Origin: Chryseotalea sp. WA131a
Lineage (GTDB): Bacteria > Bacteroidota > Bacteroidia > Cytophagales > Cyclobacteriaceae
NCBI GenBank assembly: GCA_025370075.1
Contig: CP073016.1
Location: forward strand, 1,364,001 to 1,428,000
Reading direction: 5' to 3'
DNA: 64,000 nt
Shown here: positions 25,651 through 34,192 of the stretch, piece by piece
Position numbering within the stretch: position 1 is the stretch's first letter
How the letters are laid out: each line of letters opens with the position of its first letter
Notes under the pieces: model-generated
Database searches by the model: none
Told to the model about the DNA's origin: nothing
Seen by the model: the letters and a program-made list of their open reading frames with translations, nothing else
Made by a program: the position numbers and the translations under genes

Positions 25651-26709
25651 ATGGTAGAACCTAAAGTAAAAATGAATCTTAGCTGCCCGATGCCGCAATT
25701 GGATTTTGACATCATCACCTTAGGCCATGGCAGTGGTGGCATGCTTACGCAAAAACTGCTGGACAGTGGCGTGTTTACGGTATTGGCCAACCCACTGCTA
25801 GACCAGCGGCATGATGGAGCTACCTTCACGATGAATGGTCGCGTTGCCTTCAGTTCGGATAGCTATGTGATCTCGCCCATTTTTTTCCCAGGTGGCAATA
25901 TTGGTGAATTGGCCATTAATGGCACGGTGAACGATTTGGCCATGTGTGGGGCGATTCCCAAATATTTGTCGTTGTCGTTTATCATCGAAGAAGGTTTGGC
26001 GATGGTGGAGTTTTGGGAAATCATCACAAGTATCAAATCGGCCTGCGACAAAGCAGGTGTGTATGTGGTAACAGGAGACACCAAAGTAGTAGAGCGTGGA
26101 AAGGGGGATAAAATCTTTATCAATACCAGTGGCATCGGAGAAATACATCCTCAGGCAAACATCTCTATTTCGCAAATAAAATCAGGTGACAGAATTATTG
26201 TCAGCAACGAAATCGCCACCCATGGCATGTCCATTATGTCGGTGCGCAAAGGGTTAGAATTTGAATCGGAAATGGTGAGCGATACCAGGCCACTGAATCA
26301 CGTTGTAAAAAAGCTCATCGATACGTTTGGCGAATCTATCCATTTCCTGCGCGACCCTACCAGAGGCGGTGTAGCCTCAGTATTGAATGAAATTGCCACG
26401 GATGCAAAATTGGGTATCGATATTTTTCAAAAAGATATTCCCGTAGATGATGCCGTGGCTGGTGCGTGCGAAATGCTCGGACTGGATCCTTTGTATGTGG
26501 CCAATGAAGGTGTGTTCATAGCAATCGTTGATGAGTTAATAGCCGATGACGTAGTTAAACTTCTTCGCCAATACAAAGAAACCGTGCAGGCGGTCACCAT
26601 CGGAACCGTTACTACCAACCATGCAAAGCAGGTAATATTAACAAGTTCTATTGGTGGACGAAGAGTGGTGAATCGATTGACGGGTGAACAACTTCCCAGG
26701 ATATGCTAA
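25651..26709 (+). CDS. hypE: Cyanide-forming enzyme HypE
   Basis: The 352-residue protein is of the PurM/SelD fold. ATP-dependent dehydration of the carbamoylated C-terminal Cys yields the thiocyanate donor of CN ligands. The ATP-binding start is seen in LGHGSGGMLTQKLL, SDSYVISPI and GTVNDLAMCGA. The chain ends in the obligatory LPRIC, so the acceptor cysteine is the last residue. Translation may also begin at the Met at 25672. The stop overlaps the next gene by 7 bases. Confidence 0.96.
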   Translation: MVEPKVKMNLSCPMPQLDFDIITLGHGSGGMLTQKLLDSGVFTVLANPLLDQRHDGATFTMNGRVAFSSDSYVISPIFFPGGNIGELAINGTVNDLAMCGAIPKYLSLSFIIEEGLAMVEFWEIITSIKSACDKAGVYVVTGDTKVVERGKGDKIFINTSGIGEIHPQANISISQIKSGDRIIVSNEIATHGMSIMSVRKGLEFESEMVSDTRPLNHVVKKLIDTFGESIHFLRDPTRGGVASVLNEIATDAKLGIDIFQKDIPVDDAVAGACEMLGLDPLYVANEGVFIAIVDELIADDVVKLLRQYKETVQAVTIGTVTTNHAKQVILTSSIGGRRVVNRLTGEQLPRIC

Positions 26710-27809
26710 CAAATTTAACTGAATCCATCTCGCCTATTTATCCTGTGAAAAGCAAACAGCTGTTCAAAGGCGATGCGGGCAATCCCTTTTTAGCACCGCG
26801 TGGAGTTTTTATTTGCAACAATAAATTGATTGTTTCTGATACTGGCCAAAACCGTGTATTTATTTGGAATGAAATTCCACAGGAAGAATATCAAGCACCA
26901 GACGTAGTACTTGGGCAAGAGTTTAGTTCAGGTACCGGCCGAAACAATGGCAATAAAGTGACGGCTTCCTCACTACAGTACCCCTCGGGCATCTGGAGCG
27001 ATGGCCACCGATTGATCGTAGCCGATGCGTGGAACCATCGCGTTCTCATCTGGCACTCTTTTCCAACACAGCATGGCCAGCCTGCCGATGTGGTAGTCGG
27101 CCAACCCGGTTTTGAAACCAACGAACCAAACGTTATTGGTTTAGGAAAGCCACCTTCTTCGCAATCGCTCTATTGGTGCTACGGTGTATGGGTTCATGAG
27201 GAAAAACTTTTTGTGGCTGATACGGGCAATAGACGAATACTGGTATATCATGCCATCCCAACTCAAAACTATGTTCGAGCCGATGGTGTCATTGGTGCGC
27301 CCAATTTTATCGAAAAAGATTACGATCCACATTCTGCTATTTGGCCCTATTCCATTAAAGTGAGTGAGCGCGGTGAAGTGGCCATCACCGATACACAGTA
27401 CTTTCGTGTATTGTACTGGCCTAGTGTGGCAGCCGCTTTGTCCGCTTCTGCGGAAATGGTTTTTGGTCAGCCCGATTTGCAAAGTAACGGCCAGAATCAA
27501 TATTTGTTAAGGCCCGCTCCGCACACATTGAACTGGTGTTACGATAGTATGTTTTATAAAAACGGAATCTGGATTGCCGACACAGGCAATAGTCGATTGG
27601 TGTGGCACTCTCATATTTCTAAAGAAGCAAACCCGCCAGCCTATCGGTTGATTGGTCACGATGATTTTTTAACTGGCAGCGAAAACATGGAAACGGTGCG
27701 CACAACTGAAAATTCATTGTACTGGCCGTTTGCTATTTCCATTGATGAAAATAGGATGGCCGTAGCCGATACAGGAAATCATCGTATTATTTTATACGAA
27801 CTATTATGA
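26703..27809 (+). CDS. NHL-repeat six-bladed propeller of the hydrogenase operon
   Basis: The 368-residue protein has six NHL blades. They are recognised by VSDTGQNRVFIW, VADAWNHRVLIW, VADTGNRRILVY, ITDTQYFRVLYW, IADTGNSRLVWH and VADTGNHRIILY, enough to close one propeller. No signal peptide is present, so it works in the cytoplasm like the hydrogenase. From memory, an NHL-repeat gene also accompanies hup/hyp genes in heterocystous cyanobacteria, and a part in small-subunit maturation was proposed. It overlaps both neighbours (7 and 4 bases), tying it firmly to hypE and the nickel permease. Confidence 0.9.
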   Translation: MLTNLTESISPIYPVKSKQLFKGDAGNPFLAPRGVFICNNKLIVSDTGQNRVFIWNEIPQEEYQAPDVVLGQEFSSGTGRNNGNKVTASSLQYPSGIWSDGHRLIVADAWNHRVLIWHSFPTQHGQPADVVVGQPGFETNEPNVIGLGKPPSSQSLYWCYGVWVHEEKLFVADTGNRRILVYHAIPTQNYVRADGVIGAPNFIEKDYDPHSAIWPYSIKVSERGEVAITDTQYFRVLYWPSVAAALSASAEMVFGQPDLQSNGQNQYLLRPAPHTLNWCYDSMFYKNGIWIADTGNSRLVWHSHISKEANPPAYRLIGHDDFLTGSENMETVRTTENSLYWPFAISIDENRMAVADTGNHRIILYELL

Positions 27810-28435
27810 CTCAACTAGTTCCCATTATTTTTGCAGCCGTGATTGGATTCGGCCATGCTTTCGAAGCAGACCATCTGGTTGCCGTAAGCAGTATTGTCAC
27901 GAAAAGAACAAAGCTAAAATTGGCAATCAAAGATGGCATCTACTGGGGTTTAGGCCATACCTCCACTATTTTACTTATTGGAATCACCATCATCCTGGGC
28001 AAGTTAGTGATTGACGAAATCTATTTTAGTTATCTCGAAGCGTGTGTAGGAATCATGCTTTTATTCATAGGAATCTACCGCCTTCGTTCAATTATCCAGG
28101 GCGGAGCCATGGAAAGCCATGCTCACCTTGTGAATGATAAAGGTCATCATCATGTTGCTTATGGAATTGGAGCTGTGCATGGGTTGGCCGGAAGCGGAGT
28201 AATGGTCCTGCTGGTCATGACCGAAATAAAAGATACGGTGCCAAGTTTACTTTATTTACTGATTTTTGGGTTAGGATCGGTGGCGGGTATGCTGGTGGCC
28301 TCCGGATTATTCAGTTTACCGTTTTCAAAACTATTTACGCAGAATAGAAAAGTGCAACAGGCGCTGATTGTATTGTCGTCAGCTCTTTGTATATTTTTTG
28401 GAAGTAAAGTTATTTACCAAAACCTTTTTGTCTAA
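27806..28435 (+). CDS. Nickel/cobalt permease, NiCoT/UreH-like
   Basis: The 209-residue inner-membrane protein has about six hydrophobic helices. Residues 17-23, HAFEADH, form the HX4DH nickel-binding motif of the NiCoT transporters, and a second His-rich patch (GHHHVAYGIGAVHG) sits in the central loop. It probably imports Ni2+ for the hydrogenase, since no other nickel enzyme is encoded nearby. Cobalt transport cannot be excluded. It overlaps the NHL gene by 4 bases and the following small gene by 1 base. Confidence 0.88.
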   Translation: MTQLVPIIFAAVIGFGHAFEADHLVAVSSIVTKRTKLKLAIKDGIYWGLGHTSTILLIGITIILGKLVIDEIYFSYLEACVGIMLLFIGIYRLRSIIQGGAMESHAHLVNDKGHHHVAYGIGAVHGLAGSGVMVLLVMTEIKDTVPSLLYLLIFGLGSVAGMLVASGLFSLPFSKLFTQNRKVQQALIVLSSALCIFFGSKVIYQNLFV

Positions 28436-28659
28436 TGGATGAATCTGTGCTGCCGCTTTCGGGGAAGGAGTTATTGTTGCAGGCTCTTCATGCTTATGGT
28501 ATTTCCGTTATCCGTGAAGACGGTAATAAAGTTTTTACCGAATCGGAGTATTGTGTAGAAGTAGAGGGCCCGCATCTGTTCAAACTCAGTCAGGATGATT
28601 ACATTGTAGCTCCATACGATAACATTGATGAGCTTTGCCAAATGATAAAGAGGGGATAA
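28435..28659 (+). CDS. Small unknown hydrogenase-operon protein (74 residues)
   Basis: The gene starts on the last base of the permease stop codon (TAATG) and ends directly before the next ATG, so it is translated as part of the operon. The product is acidic and soluble, with two Cys (YCVEVE and ELCQMI) that do not form a known metal motif. Predicted strands in the middle and a C-terminal helix suggest a small alpha/beta fold. I recognise no family. A maturation or regulatory helper role is likely only from position. Confidence 0.7.
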   Translation: MDESVLPLSGKELLLQALHAYGISVIREDGNKVFTESEYCVEVEGPHLFKLSQDDYIVAPYDNIDELCQMIKRG

Positions 28660-29223
28660 ATGGAAAAGAGAGAACTATATGTGATCGGGCTTTCCAGTAG
28701 TGTATCGCAAGACGGGAAAAACTACGCCCTTATTTTGCAAGAGGTGAATGGAGAGCGAAAAATACCCATCCTCATTGGCCTTGCTGAAGGACAAGCTATC
28801 GCCCTAGTGATGGAAAAATTAAAAACGATCAGACCGATCACACATGATCTTTTCAAAAACACGATCGAGGGGCTTGGTGGAAATTTAAAAGAAGTATTAA
28901 TTCACACTATTGATCGGGGGATTTTTTACTCGAAACTAATCTTGTTAAATGCCGCGAATGAAGTAGTAGAAGTTGATGCGCGTCCTTCCGATGCCATTGC
29001 GTTGGCCGTTCGTTTTAATTGCCCCATTTATTCGTATGAGTTTATCATCAATGAAGCATCGGTAGTCGAGAGCGCAGGAAAACTAACGTTAAAAAAGGGC
29101 TCCTTTGCAGAATACACCATCGAGGAGTTGGAAGAACTGCTCGCTAGTATTTTGGCCAAAGAAGATTATGAGAGCGCAGCCCGCGTGAGGGATGTTTTGG
29201 ATAGAAGGAAAGGATTGCAATAA
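28660..29223 (+). CDS. Bifunctional nuclease family protein (DUF151) with UVR motif
   Basis: The 187-residue protein has the DUF151/bifunctional-nuclease core (about residues 5-130; GLAEGQAIAL, RPSDAIALAVRFNCPIY). A C-terminal UVR-like helical pair (EELLASILAKEDYESAARVRD) follows. Family members in plants and bacteria have been described as nucleases acting on RNA and DNA. Its ATG directly follows the stop of the preceding small gene, with no gap and no terminator, so it appears to be the last gene of the hydrogenase operon. It may equally be a housekeeping gene captured at the operon end. Confidence 0.85.
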   Translation: MEKRELYVIGLSSSVSQDGKNYALILQEVNGERKIPILIGLAEGQAIALVMEKLKTIRPITHDLFKNTIEGLGGNLKEVLIHTIDRGIFYSKLILLNAANEVVEVDARPSDAIALAVRFNCPIYSYEFIINEASVVESAGKLTLKKGSFAEYTIEELEELLASILAKEDYESAARVRDVLDRRKGLQ

Positions 29224-29330
29224 ACAAAAATCTCAACCCGACAAGTGTCCGTTGAAATTTAAAGTCGCAAAACTGACGCGCACCCTCCAAATTCCACACC
29301 AAAAACTTCAATCACGGATTCGCATTCATG

Positions 29331-29873
29331 TCAATAACTCATCAAGTAATGAGGAGTGATGAGAAAATTATTTTTCAACAGGCTCTCACCAGGAAGAAAA
29401 GACAAGTTGATAATAAATGAATACCCAGCCACTACCCCACCCAACTTGGTCACCAGATTGCCCGCTGCGGTGGCGGTGCCGCCCGTGGCCAACACATCAT
29501 CATGAATCAGTACGCGACTACCTTTTGCAATCGCATCGCTATGAATTTCGATGGCCGCTTTTCCATATTCCAATGAGTATTCTTCGGTGATTTTATGAAA
29601 CGGCAATTTGCCCGCCTTGCGCACTGGAATAAACGGAACATTTAATCCTTGCGCAATCATTGCCCCGAAAATAAAACCGCGTGCCTCCACGGCAGCCACG
29701 GCTTCTATGTTTTGTTTTGAATAATGCAAAACGATTTCACGTGTTACTTCTTCCACTGCACTTGGGTTTGCCAACAAAGGCGTAATGTCTTTGAACAAAA
29801 TTCCGGGTCGTGGAAAATCAGGAATATCGCGGAGCAATGCAGACAATTTTGATTGTAATTGGAGATCGGGCAT
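29331..29873 (-). CDS. apt: Adenine phosphoribosyltransferase
   Basis: The 180-residue enzyme salvages adenine to AMP with PRPP in the cytoplasm. The PRPP loop VLIHDDVLATGGT and the adenine-binding segment AVEARGFIFG are intact, as is the N-terminal RDIPDFPRPGILFKDITPLL. The length is normal. It is convergent with the hydrogenase operon and lies 19 bases after hutI, with which it could be co-transcribed. Confidence 0.95.
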   Translation of the reverse strand: MPDLQLQSKLSALLRDIPDFPRPGILFKDITPLLANPSAVEEVTREIVLHYSKQNIEAVAAVEARGFIFGAMIAQGLNVPFIPVRKAGKLPFHKITEEYSLEYGKAAIEIHSDAIAKGSRVLIHDDVLATGGTATAAGNLVTKLGGVVAGYSFIINLSFLPGESLLKNNFLITPHYLMSY

Positions 29874-29892
29874 TGGGTAGTAGGGATTGGGC

Positions 29893-31137
29893 TTATGACT
29901 TAGGAATTACAACACCGTTCAAAACAACCGTTTCAATCAGATTGCTTCCAAAACTATAGGGCAACAAAGCAATGGAAGAAATGGGTTTGGTAATAAAGAT
30001 ATTAGCAATCTTGCCTCTGGTAATGCTTCCATGACTTTTTAGTAATTCGATTGCATAAGCCGTGTTGATGGTAGCTGCATTAAACGCTTCTTCGGGTGTC
30101 ATTTTCATTTTGATACAGGCCAGCGAAATCATGGTGAACATATTTCCGCTGGGCGAACTGCCCGGATTGTAATCCGAAGCAATGGCCAAAGGCAACCCGC
30201 CATTGAGCATCTGCCTGGCAGGAGGAAATGAAAGGTTCAAAAAGAAAGCAGCGCCCGGCAATGCTGTGGGCATCACACTGGTATTTTTCAAGCAATCAAT
30301 TTCCTCTTGGTCAATATTTTCTAAATGATCCACACTCATGGCATTCGTCTTTACCCCTACTTGCACCCCACCCGAACGCTGCAATTGGTTGGCATGAATG
30401 CGTGGCTTCATTCCGAACTTCTTACCTGCCTCCACAATTCTTTCCGTCTCGTCCGGGGTAAAAAATCCATCCTCACAAAAGACATCAATGTAGTCGGCCA
30501 ATTTTTCTTCCGCTACAGCGGGAATCATTTCATTGATCACCAATTTTACGTAATCTAATTTCGCTATGCCTTGCGGAACGGCATGAGCGCCCAGAAAAGT
30601 TGTCTTTACTTTCAAAGGAGTTTCGCTGCCAATTCTCTTGGCCACGCGCAGCATCTTAACTTCATCTTTTGTCGTAAGGCCGTAGCCACTTTTTATTTCA
30701 ATCGCTCCTGTGCCCGTAGCAATCACTTCTCTTACGCGAGGCAAAGCACGGGCAAATAATTCTTCTTCCGATGTTTGTTGGAGCTTTTTAGCAGAGTTTA
30801 AAATACCTCCGCCCATGGCAGCTATTTCGGCATAGGTTGCCCCTTTTATCTTCAACACAAATTCATCCTCGCGGGTGGCGGCAAAGACCAAGTGCGTGTG
30901 CGAATCGATAAAACTGGGGAATACAAATCGACCTGAAGCATCGATGGTCTGGGATGCTGATATGGACGGAAGATTATCCATCGTTCCATAATCGCAAATA
31001 CATTCATCTTTCAAATAAAGAAATGCATTTGACAGCACTGGAAGGTGTGCCATTTCACTACCCGCTAAAAAATGAGGGGTGTTTTCCCTGACTTGAACCA
31101 AGCCTTTGATATTGGTAATTAAAATATCATTGGCCAT
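29893..31137 (-). CDS. hutI: Imidazolonepropionase
   Basis: HutI hydrolyses 4-imidazolone-5-propionate to N-formimino-L-glutamate in histidine degradation. The 414-residue amidohydrolase shows the metal-binding SHTHLVFA, the substrate-binding IKSGYGLT, and HANQL and DHLE further on. The other hut genes are not in the window, so the pathway genes are split in this organism. The gene follows an outer-membrane protein gene by 11 bases on the same strand. Confidence 0.95.
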   Translation of the reverse strand: MANDILITNIKGLVQVRENTPHFLAGSEMAHLPVLSNAFLYLKDECICDYGTMDNLPSISASQTIDASGRFVFPSFIDSHTHLVFAATREDEFVLKIKGATYAEIAAMGGGILNSAKKLQQTSEEELFARALPRVREVIATGTGAIEIKSGYGLTTKDEVKMLRVAKRIGSETPLKVKTTFLGAHAVPQGIAKLDYVKLVINEMIPAVAEEKLADYIDVFCEDGFFTPDETERIVEAGKKFGMKPRIHANQLQRSGGVQVGVKTNAMSVDHLENIDQEEIDCLKNTSVMPTALPGAAFFLNLSFPPARQMLNGGLPLAIASDYNPGSSPSGNMFTMISLACIKMKMTPEEAFNAATINTAYAIELLKSHGSITRGKIANIFITKPISSIALLPYSFGSNLIETVVLNGVVIPKS

Positions 31138-31148
31138 GCCACCTACTC

Positions 31149-32195
31149 TTACTTGCCGAATGATTCTACTTTGTAATCAAGGCCAGTGCCGAAAACGGGG
31201 AATGATATTTTGAACATGGCATAAAATTCTTGCCCGCTGATGGAAGGGCGCAAGCCAAGTTCACCACCATACGACCAGCTTAATGTGCGATTGAATTTTC
31301 CATCAATACCTGCCCGGAAACCGAAAGAGGAAGTTTTGATGGCATCGGTAGAGTATTCAATATTTTGGTAAGTAACCGGATCTACTTTCAACGAGGGTGC
31401 AAATAGAATGTCAAAATAAAGAGTCAATAAACCATCGTCAAGGCCTTCGTCAAACTTATCAAAGCTGACGGCCACATTTCTAAACCAACTCATGGAACCG
31501 CCAACATAAACATTGGTAGAATAAAGATTGCCGTATACACTAAAGTTTTTTGAAATCCCTGTAAGTGGATCTGGAATGGTATTGAGTGGAAGGGAATTTC
31601 CGCTGTCATCCGTTAAATCCAAATTTGTAAGGTTTTGGCTTTTCAACGCACGGTTTAGGTCAACCGAACTATTCCAAAGGATTCCGCCCAACCGCGCTCC
31701 AATTATTTTACGAACCTTACAAGGTACTTCCGCATGCTGAGGAACATTGGCCGCCCAGCGATTTCCCCTAAAGCTCTTTTTGTAAAGGACCATTCTGGTT
31801 TTTCCGCTCGCGTCCTTGTCTTTTACGTGGTAAGTACCACCCAATTCATAATAGCTAAATACCTGAGGCTTCGTTTGCACATCACTATTCTCTAATGCCG
31901 CTTGGCGATTGAAATCAAAAAATTGACTGCTATAGGTCTTACGGAAATGAGCCTTTAAGTCAAATTTGTCTTTGTAATAATACGAAGCTTCTATTCCAAA
32001 ACCTGCATTCACGTTGGTGGCAAATAATTCGCCATACAAAGGCTGAAAACCAATAAAGAGCTTATTGATGGAATAAGGCTCATCATAAAGCTCCTCGTAG
32101 GTTACGGCTTGCTTTTCTTTTTTCTCTTGGGCCTTGGCCACCGTGGAGATACATACCAGGCAAAAAATGGTTGACCTGAAAATAGCTTTATGCAT
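31149..32195 (-). CDS. Outer-membrane beta-barrel protein, unknown function
   Basis: A cleavable signal peptide (residues 1-22, ending VAKAQ) is followed by about 325 residues with alternating aromatic/polar strands, such as FGIEASYYYKDKFDLKAHF and SFGFRAGIDGKFNRTLSWSYG. This pattern suits an outer-membrane barrel of roughly 8-14 strands. No family name comes to mind and the neighbours (hutI, a binding protein) give no clear hint. Confidence 0.7.
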   Translation of the reverse strand: MHKAIFRSTIFCLVCISTVAKAQEKKEKQAVTYEELYDEPYSINKLFIGFQPLYGELFATNVNAGFGIEASYYYKDKFDLKAHFRKTYSSQFFDFNRQAALENSDVQTKPQVFSYYELGGTYHVKDKDASGKTRMVLYKKSFRGNRWAANVPQHAEVPCKVRKIIGARLGGILWNSSVDLNRALKSQNLTNLDLTDDSGNSLPLNTIPDPLTGISKNFSVYGNLYSTNVYVGGSMSWFRNVAVSFDKFDEGLDDGLLTLYFDILFAPSLKVDPVTYQNIEYSTDAIKTSSFGFRAGIDGKFNRTLSWSYGGELGLRPSISGQEFYAMFKISFPVFGTGLDYKVESFGK

Positions 32196-32214
32196 AAAAA
32201 TTTAGTCTCTTAAT

Positions 32215-32222
32215 CAAAGATA
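32215..32222 (-). promoter_or_regulatory. Candidate -7 element of outer-membrane protein gene
   Basis: On the minus strand TATCTTTG matches TAnnTTTG, 20 bases before the ATG at 32195. A convincing -33 TTG is missing at the normal distance. Confidence 0.4.
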
Positions 32223-32357
32223 CAGACATGGTTAAACTTAATGAATAGACCATAAATCGCATACCCTTCCGAAAGGTAATTAAAAACTTACAAGTTTTAG
32301 ACTAAAGTGTAAGGATTTCGAGCAGTTATCATATTTAAACCCAATAGCAACACCGGC

Positions 32358-34124
32358 TTAGAGCCTTTTAAGTTCGCCTTTAGAAAAAGAAATAAATGAA
32401 ATTTGACCATTGTCTCGCGATGGTTGCAGCCAGAATCCATCCGTCAGCACCCCTGGAAAGGGCTTTCCGTTGGTTAGCAAGCCATCGGTAAAGTACGTAC
32501 CGTATTCGTTCATGGCTTTGCCGATCACAAACATCAGCTCATAGCCTTTCATCGAATTTTCGGAAGGTAAAATACCGTGTTTATCGAAAAATGCTTTACG
32601 GAATTTGCTAAATGCAGTGCCCGAAAAGGGTGTAAAATTTGGCGAGGCCAGCACCACTTGCGTTCGCTCCAATTTCACATAATCCAATGAATTATCTTCT
32701 AGCCAATCTTCTTGCCCAATCACTAAAATAGAGTCACCACGTGTTTCTACACTGTTGATCACTTTTGTATAAATCAATGGACTATCAGGGGCTGCAACAA
32801 AGATTCCGCCTAAACTATCCTTTTTTAACTTGAATTGGGTTGGATTTCTAAATTCGTCATATTGGGTAGCTTTGGCCAAGGTCTCCAAAATTTTAGCGCT
32901 TTTTTCTTTCCTCACTTCCTCCGCATACACTACGTCAATACCCAATTCCAACGCACGCTTTATGAAGTTAAATGCCATCACCGAATCTTTAGGACTATCG
33001 CTATAATAAACAAGGCAATTTTTCTTTTTCAACTTACCAGCCATCCACTCGGCCGACTTTCTGCCAATGGTTTCGTGCGAAGGTTGGAACAATAAGGCAT
33101 TTGGGTTGTCCTTTAAAAAATCGCTGTTGCTGGAAACTGGATTCACAATCAAATTGATTTGATTTTCTTTCGAGAAAGATTGGACAGGTTTTGCTTCATC
33201 TGCAAAAAGTGGCCCTATAATCAAATCGCTCGATTTTAATTCTGGTTTAGAAAGCAATGATTGTATTGTCTCTAAATTACGGTCTGTATCATAGGCCACC
33301 AAGTCAACGTTCACCCCGGTTTTTGCAAGAGAATCAACTGCCAGCTTCATGCCTTGGTACAACTCCAATATCTGTTGATTCTTTTTGCGCTCGGGGGTTG
33401 GCTCTAACGTGGCCGCGCGGAACGGAAACAACAAGGATATGCGATAGCGGTCTTTTAATCGCACGCGACTTGGTGGGATTACCATAAAATCTTCGCGCCT
33501 CCAATTATATTGAATCGTGATGGAATCCAACAGATGGATGTCTTCGTTTGGAAGACCTTTTCTACCGATGGCGGTGGCCAATGCACGGGCGACTTCTAAG
33601 TCGGTTGGATGATCCTCACCGATCATCTTTAGCAGTTCCACATCTTTAATTTTAGATAGGTAAGCCTGCTTCAAGGAATCTTGTGAACTGCGAAAAGAAT
33701 TATCTTGAATGACCTCCAACAATTTCATCGCCTGAAAAAACTCACCCTGCTGAAAATAAATCGTAGCCAACCAATAATTGACCTCATCGATTTGGGGCCA
33801 CCGCGGATACAATTTCTTTAGTTGGCGAAATTGGTTTTTGGCAATGCTGGTAAATCCAATTCGTTGTGCCGATAGTGCATGATAAAAGAATGCGTATTCA
33901 GTATAGGGATTTTCTTTATCATAAACTGTCAGCGGACTAAAGGCATCCATCGCCTCGCTGTACTTACCGTCTTTAAATAGCTCCTTTGCTTTGCGATAGT
34001 CTTTTTTAAAATCTTGTGCCAGCAAATTTGAAAAAGAAAAAAGAAGAATGCATAAGAGAAAAGCCTTTGAAAAACTTAAAATAAGATTTGAGTATTGAGT
34101 ATTCAATAATGAGAGAAAGTTCAT
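32358..34124 (-). CDS. LpoA-like TPR plus periplasmic-binding-protein lipoprotein-type gene
   Basis: I take the ATG at 34124, because the frame further upstream runs through repeats and the guaA end. That gives 588 residues with a signal peptide ending at SNLLAQ. The N-terminal third is helical with TPR-type pairs (YRKAKELFKDGKYSEAMDAF, NYWLATIYFQQGEFFQAMKLL). From about residue 225 a type I periplasmic binding fold follows (RYRISLLFPFRA, IGPLFADEAKPVQSF). That combination resembles LpoA-type activators of penicillin-binding proteins and amino-acid receptor proteins. A role in cell-wall synthesis is plausible but unproven. Confidence 0.8.
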   Translation of the reverse strand: MNFLSLLNTQYSNLILSFSKAFLLCILLFSFSNLLAQDFKKDYRKAKELFKDGKYSEAMDAFSPLTVYDKENPYTEYAFFYHALSAQRIGFTSIAKNQFRQLKKLYPRWPQIDEVNYWLATIYFQQGEFFQAMKLLEVIQDNSFRSSQDSLKQAYLSKIKDVELLKMIGEDHPTDLEVARALATAIGRKGLPNEDIHLLDSITIQYNWRREDFMVIPPSRVRLKDRYRISLLFPFRAATLEPTPERKKNQQILELYQGMKLAVDSLAKTGVNVDLVAYDTDRNLETIQSLLSKPELKSSDLIIGPLFADEAKPVQSFSKENQINLIVNPVSSNSDFLKDNPNALLFQPSHETIGRKSAEWMAGKLKKKNCLVYYSDSPKDSVMAFNFIKRALELGIDVVYAEEVRKEKSAKILETLAKATQYDEFRNPTQFKLKKDSLGGIFVAAPDSPLIYTKVINSVETRGDSILVIGQEDWLEDNSLDYVKLERTQVVLASPNFTPFSGTAFSKFRKAFFDKHGILPSENSMKGYELMFVIGKAMNEYGTYFTDGLLTNGKPFPGVLTDGFWLQPSRDNGQISFISFSKGELKRL

Positions 34125-34190
34125 TTTCAAATTTTCAAATTGGATGATTTTCAAATTGAATTGGTTTTCAAATTGGCTGATTTTCAAATT
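34125..34190. repeat. Short interspersed repeats CAATTTGAAAA (minus strand)
   Basis: Four copies of CAATTTGAAAA, spaced by about 16-17 bases, plus a partial fifth fill the whole gap between guaA and the binding-protein gene. They run up to its start codon. They leave no ordinary ribosome-binding site, so translation may depend on coupling or on an A-rich leader. No hairpin of note is formed. Confidence 0.8.
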
Positions 34191-34192
34191 GT

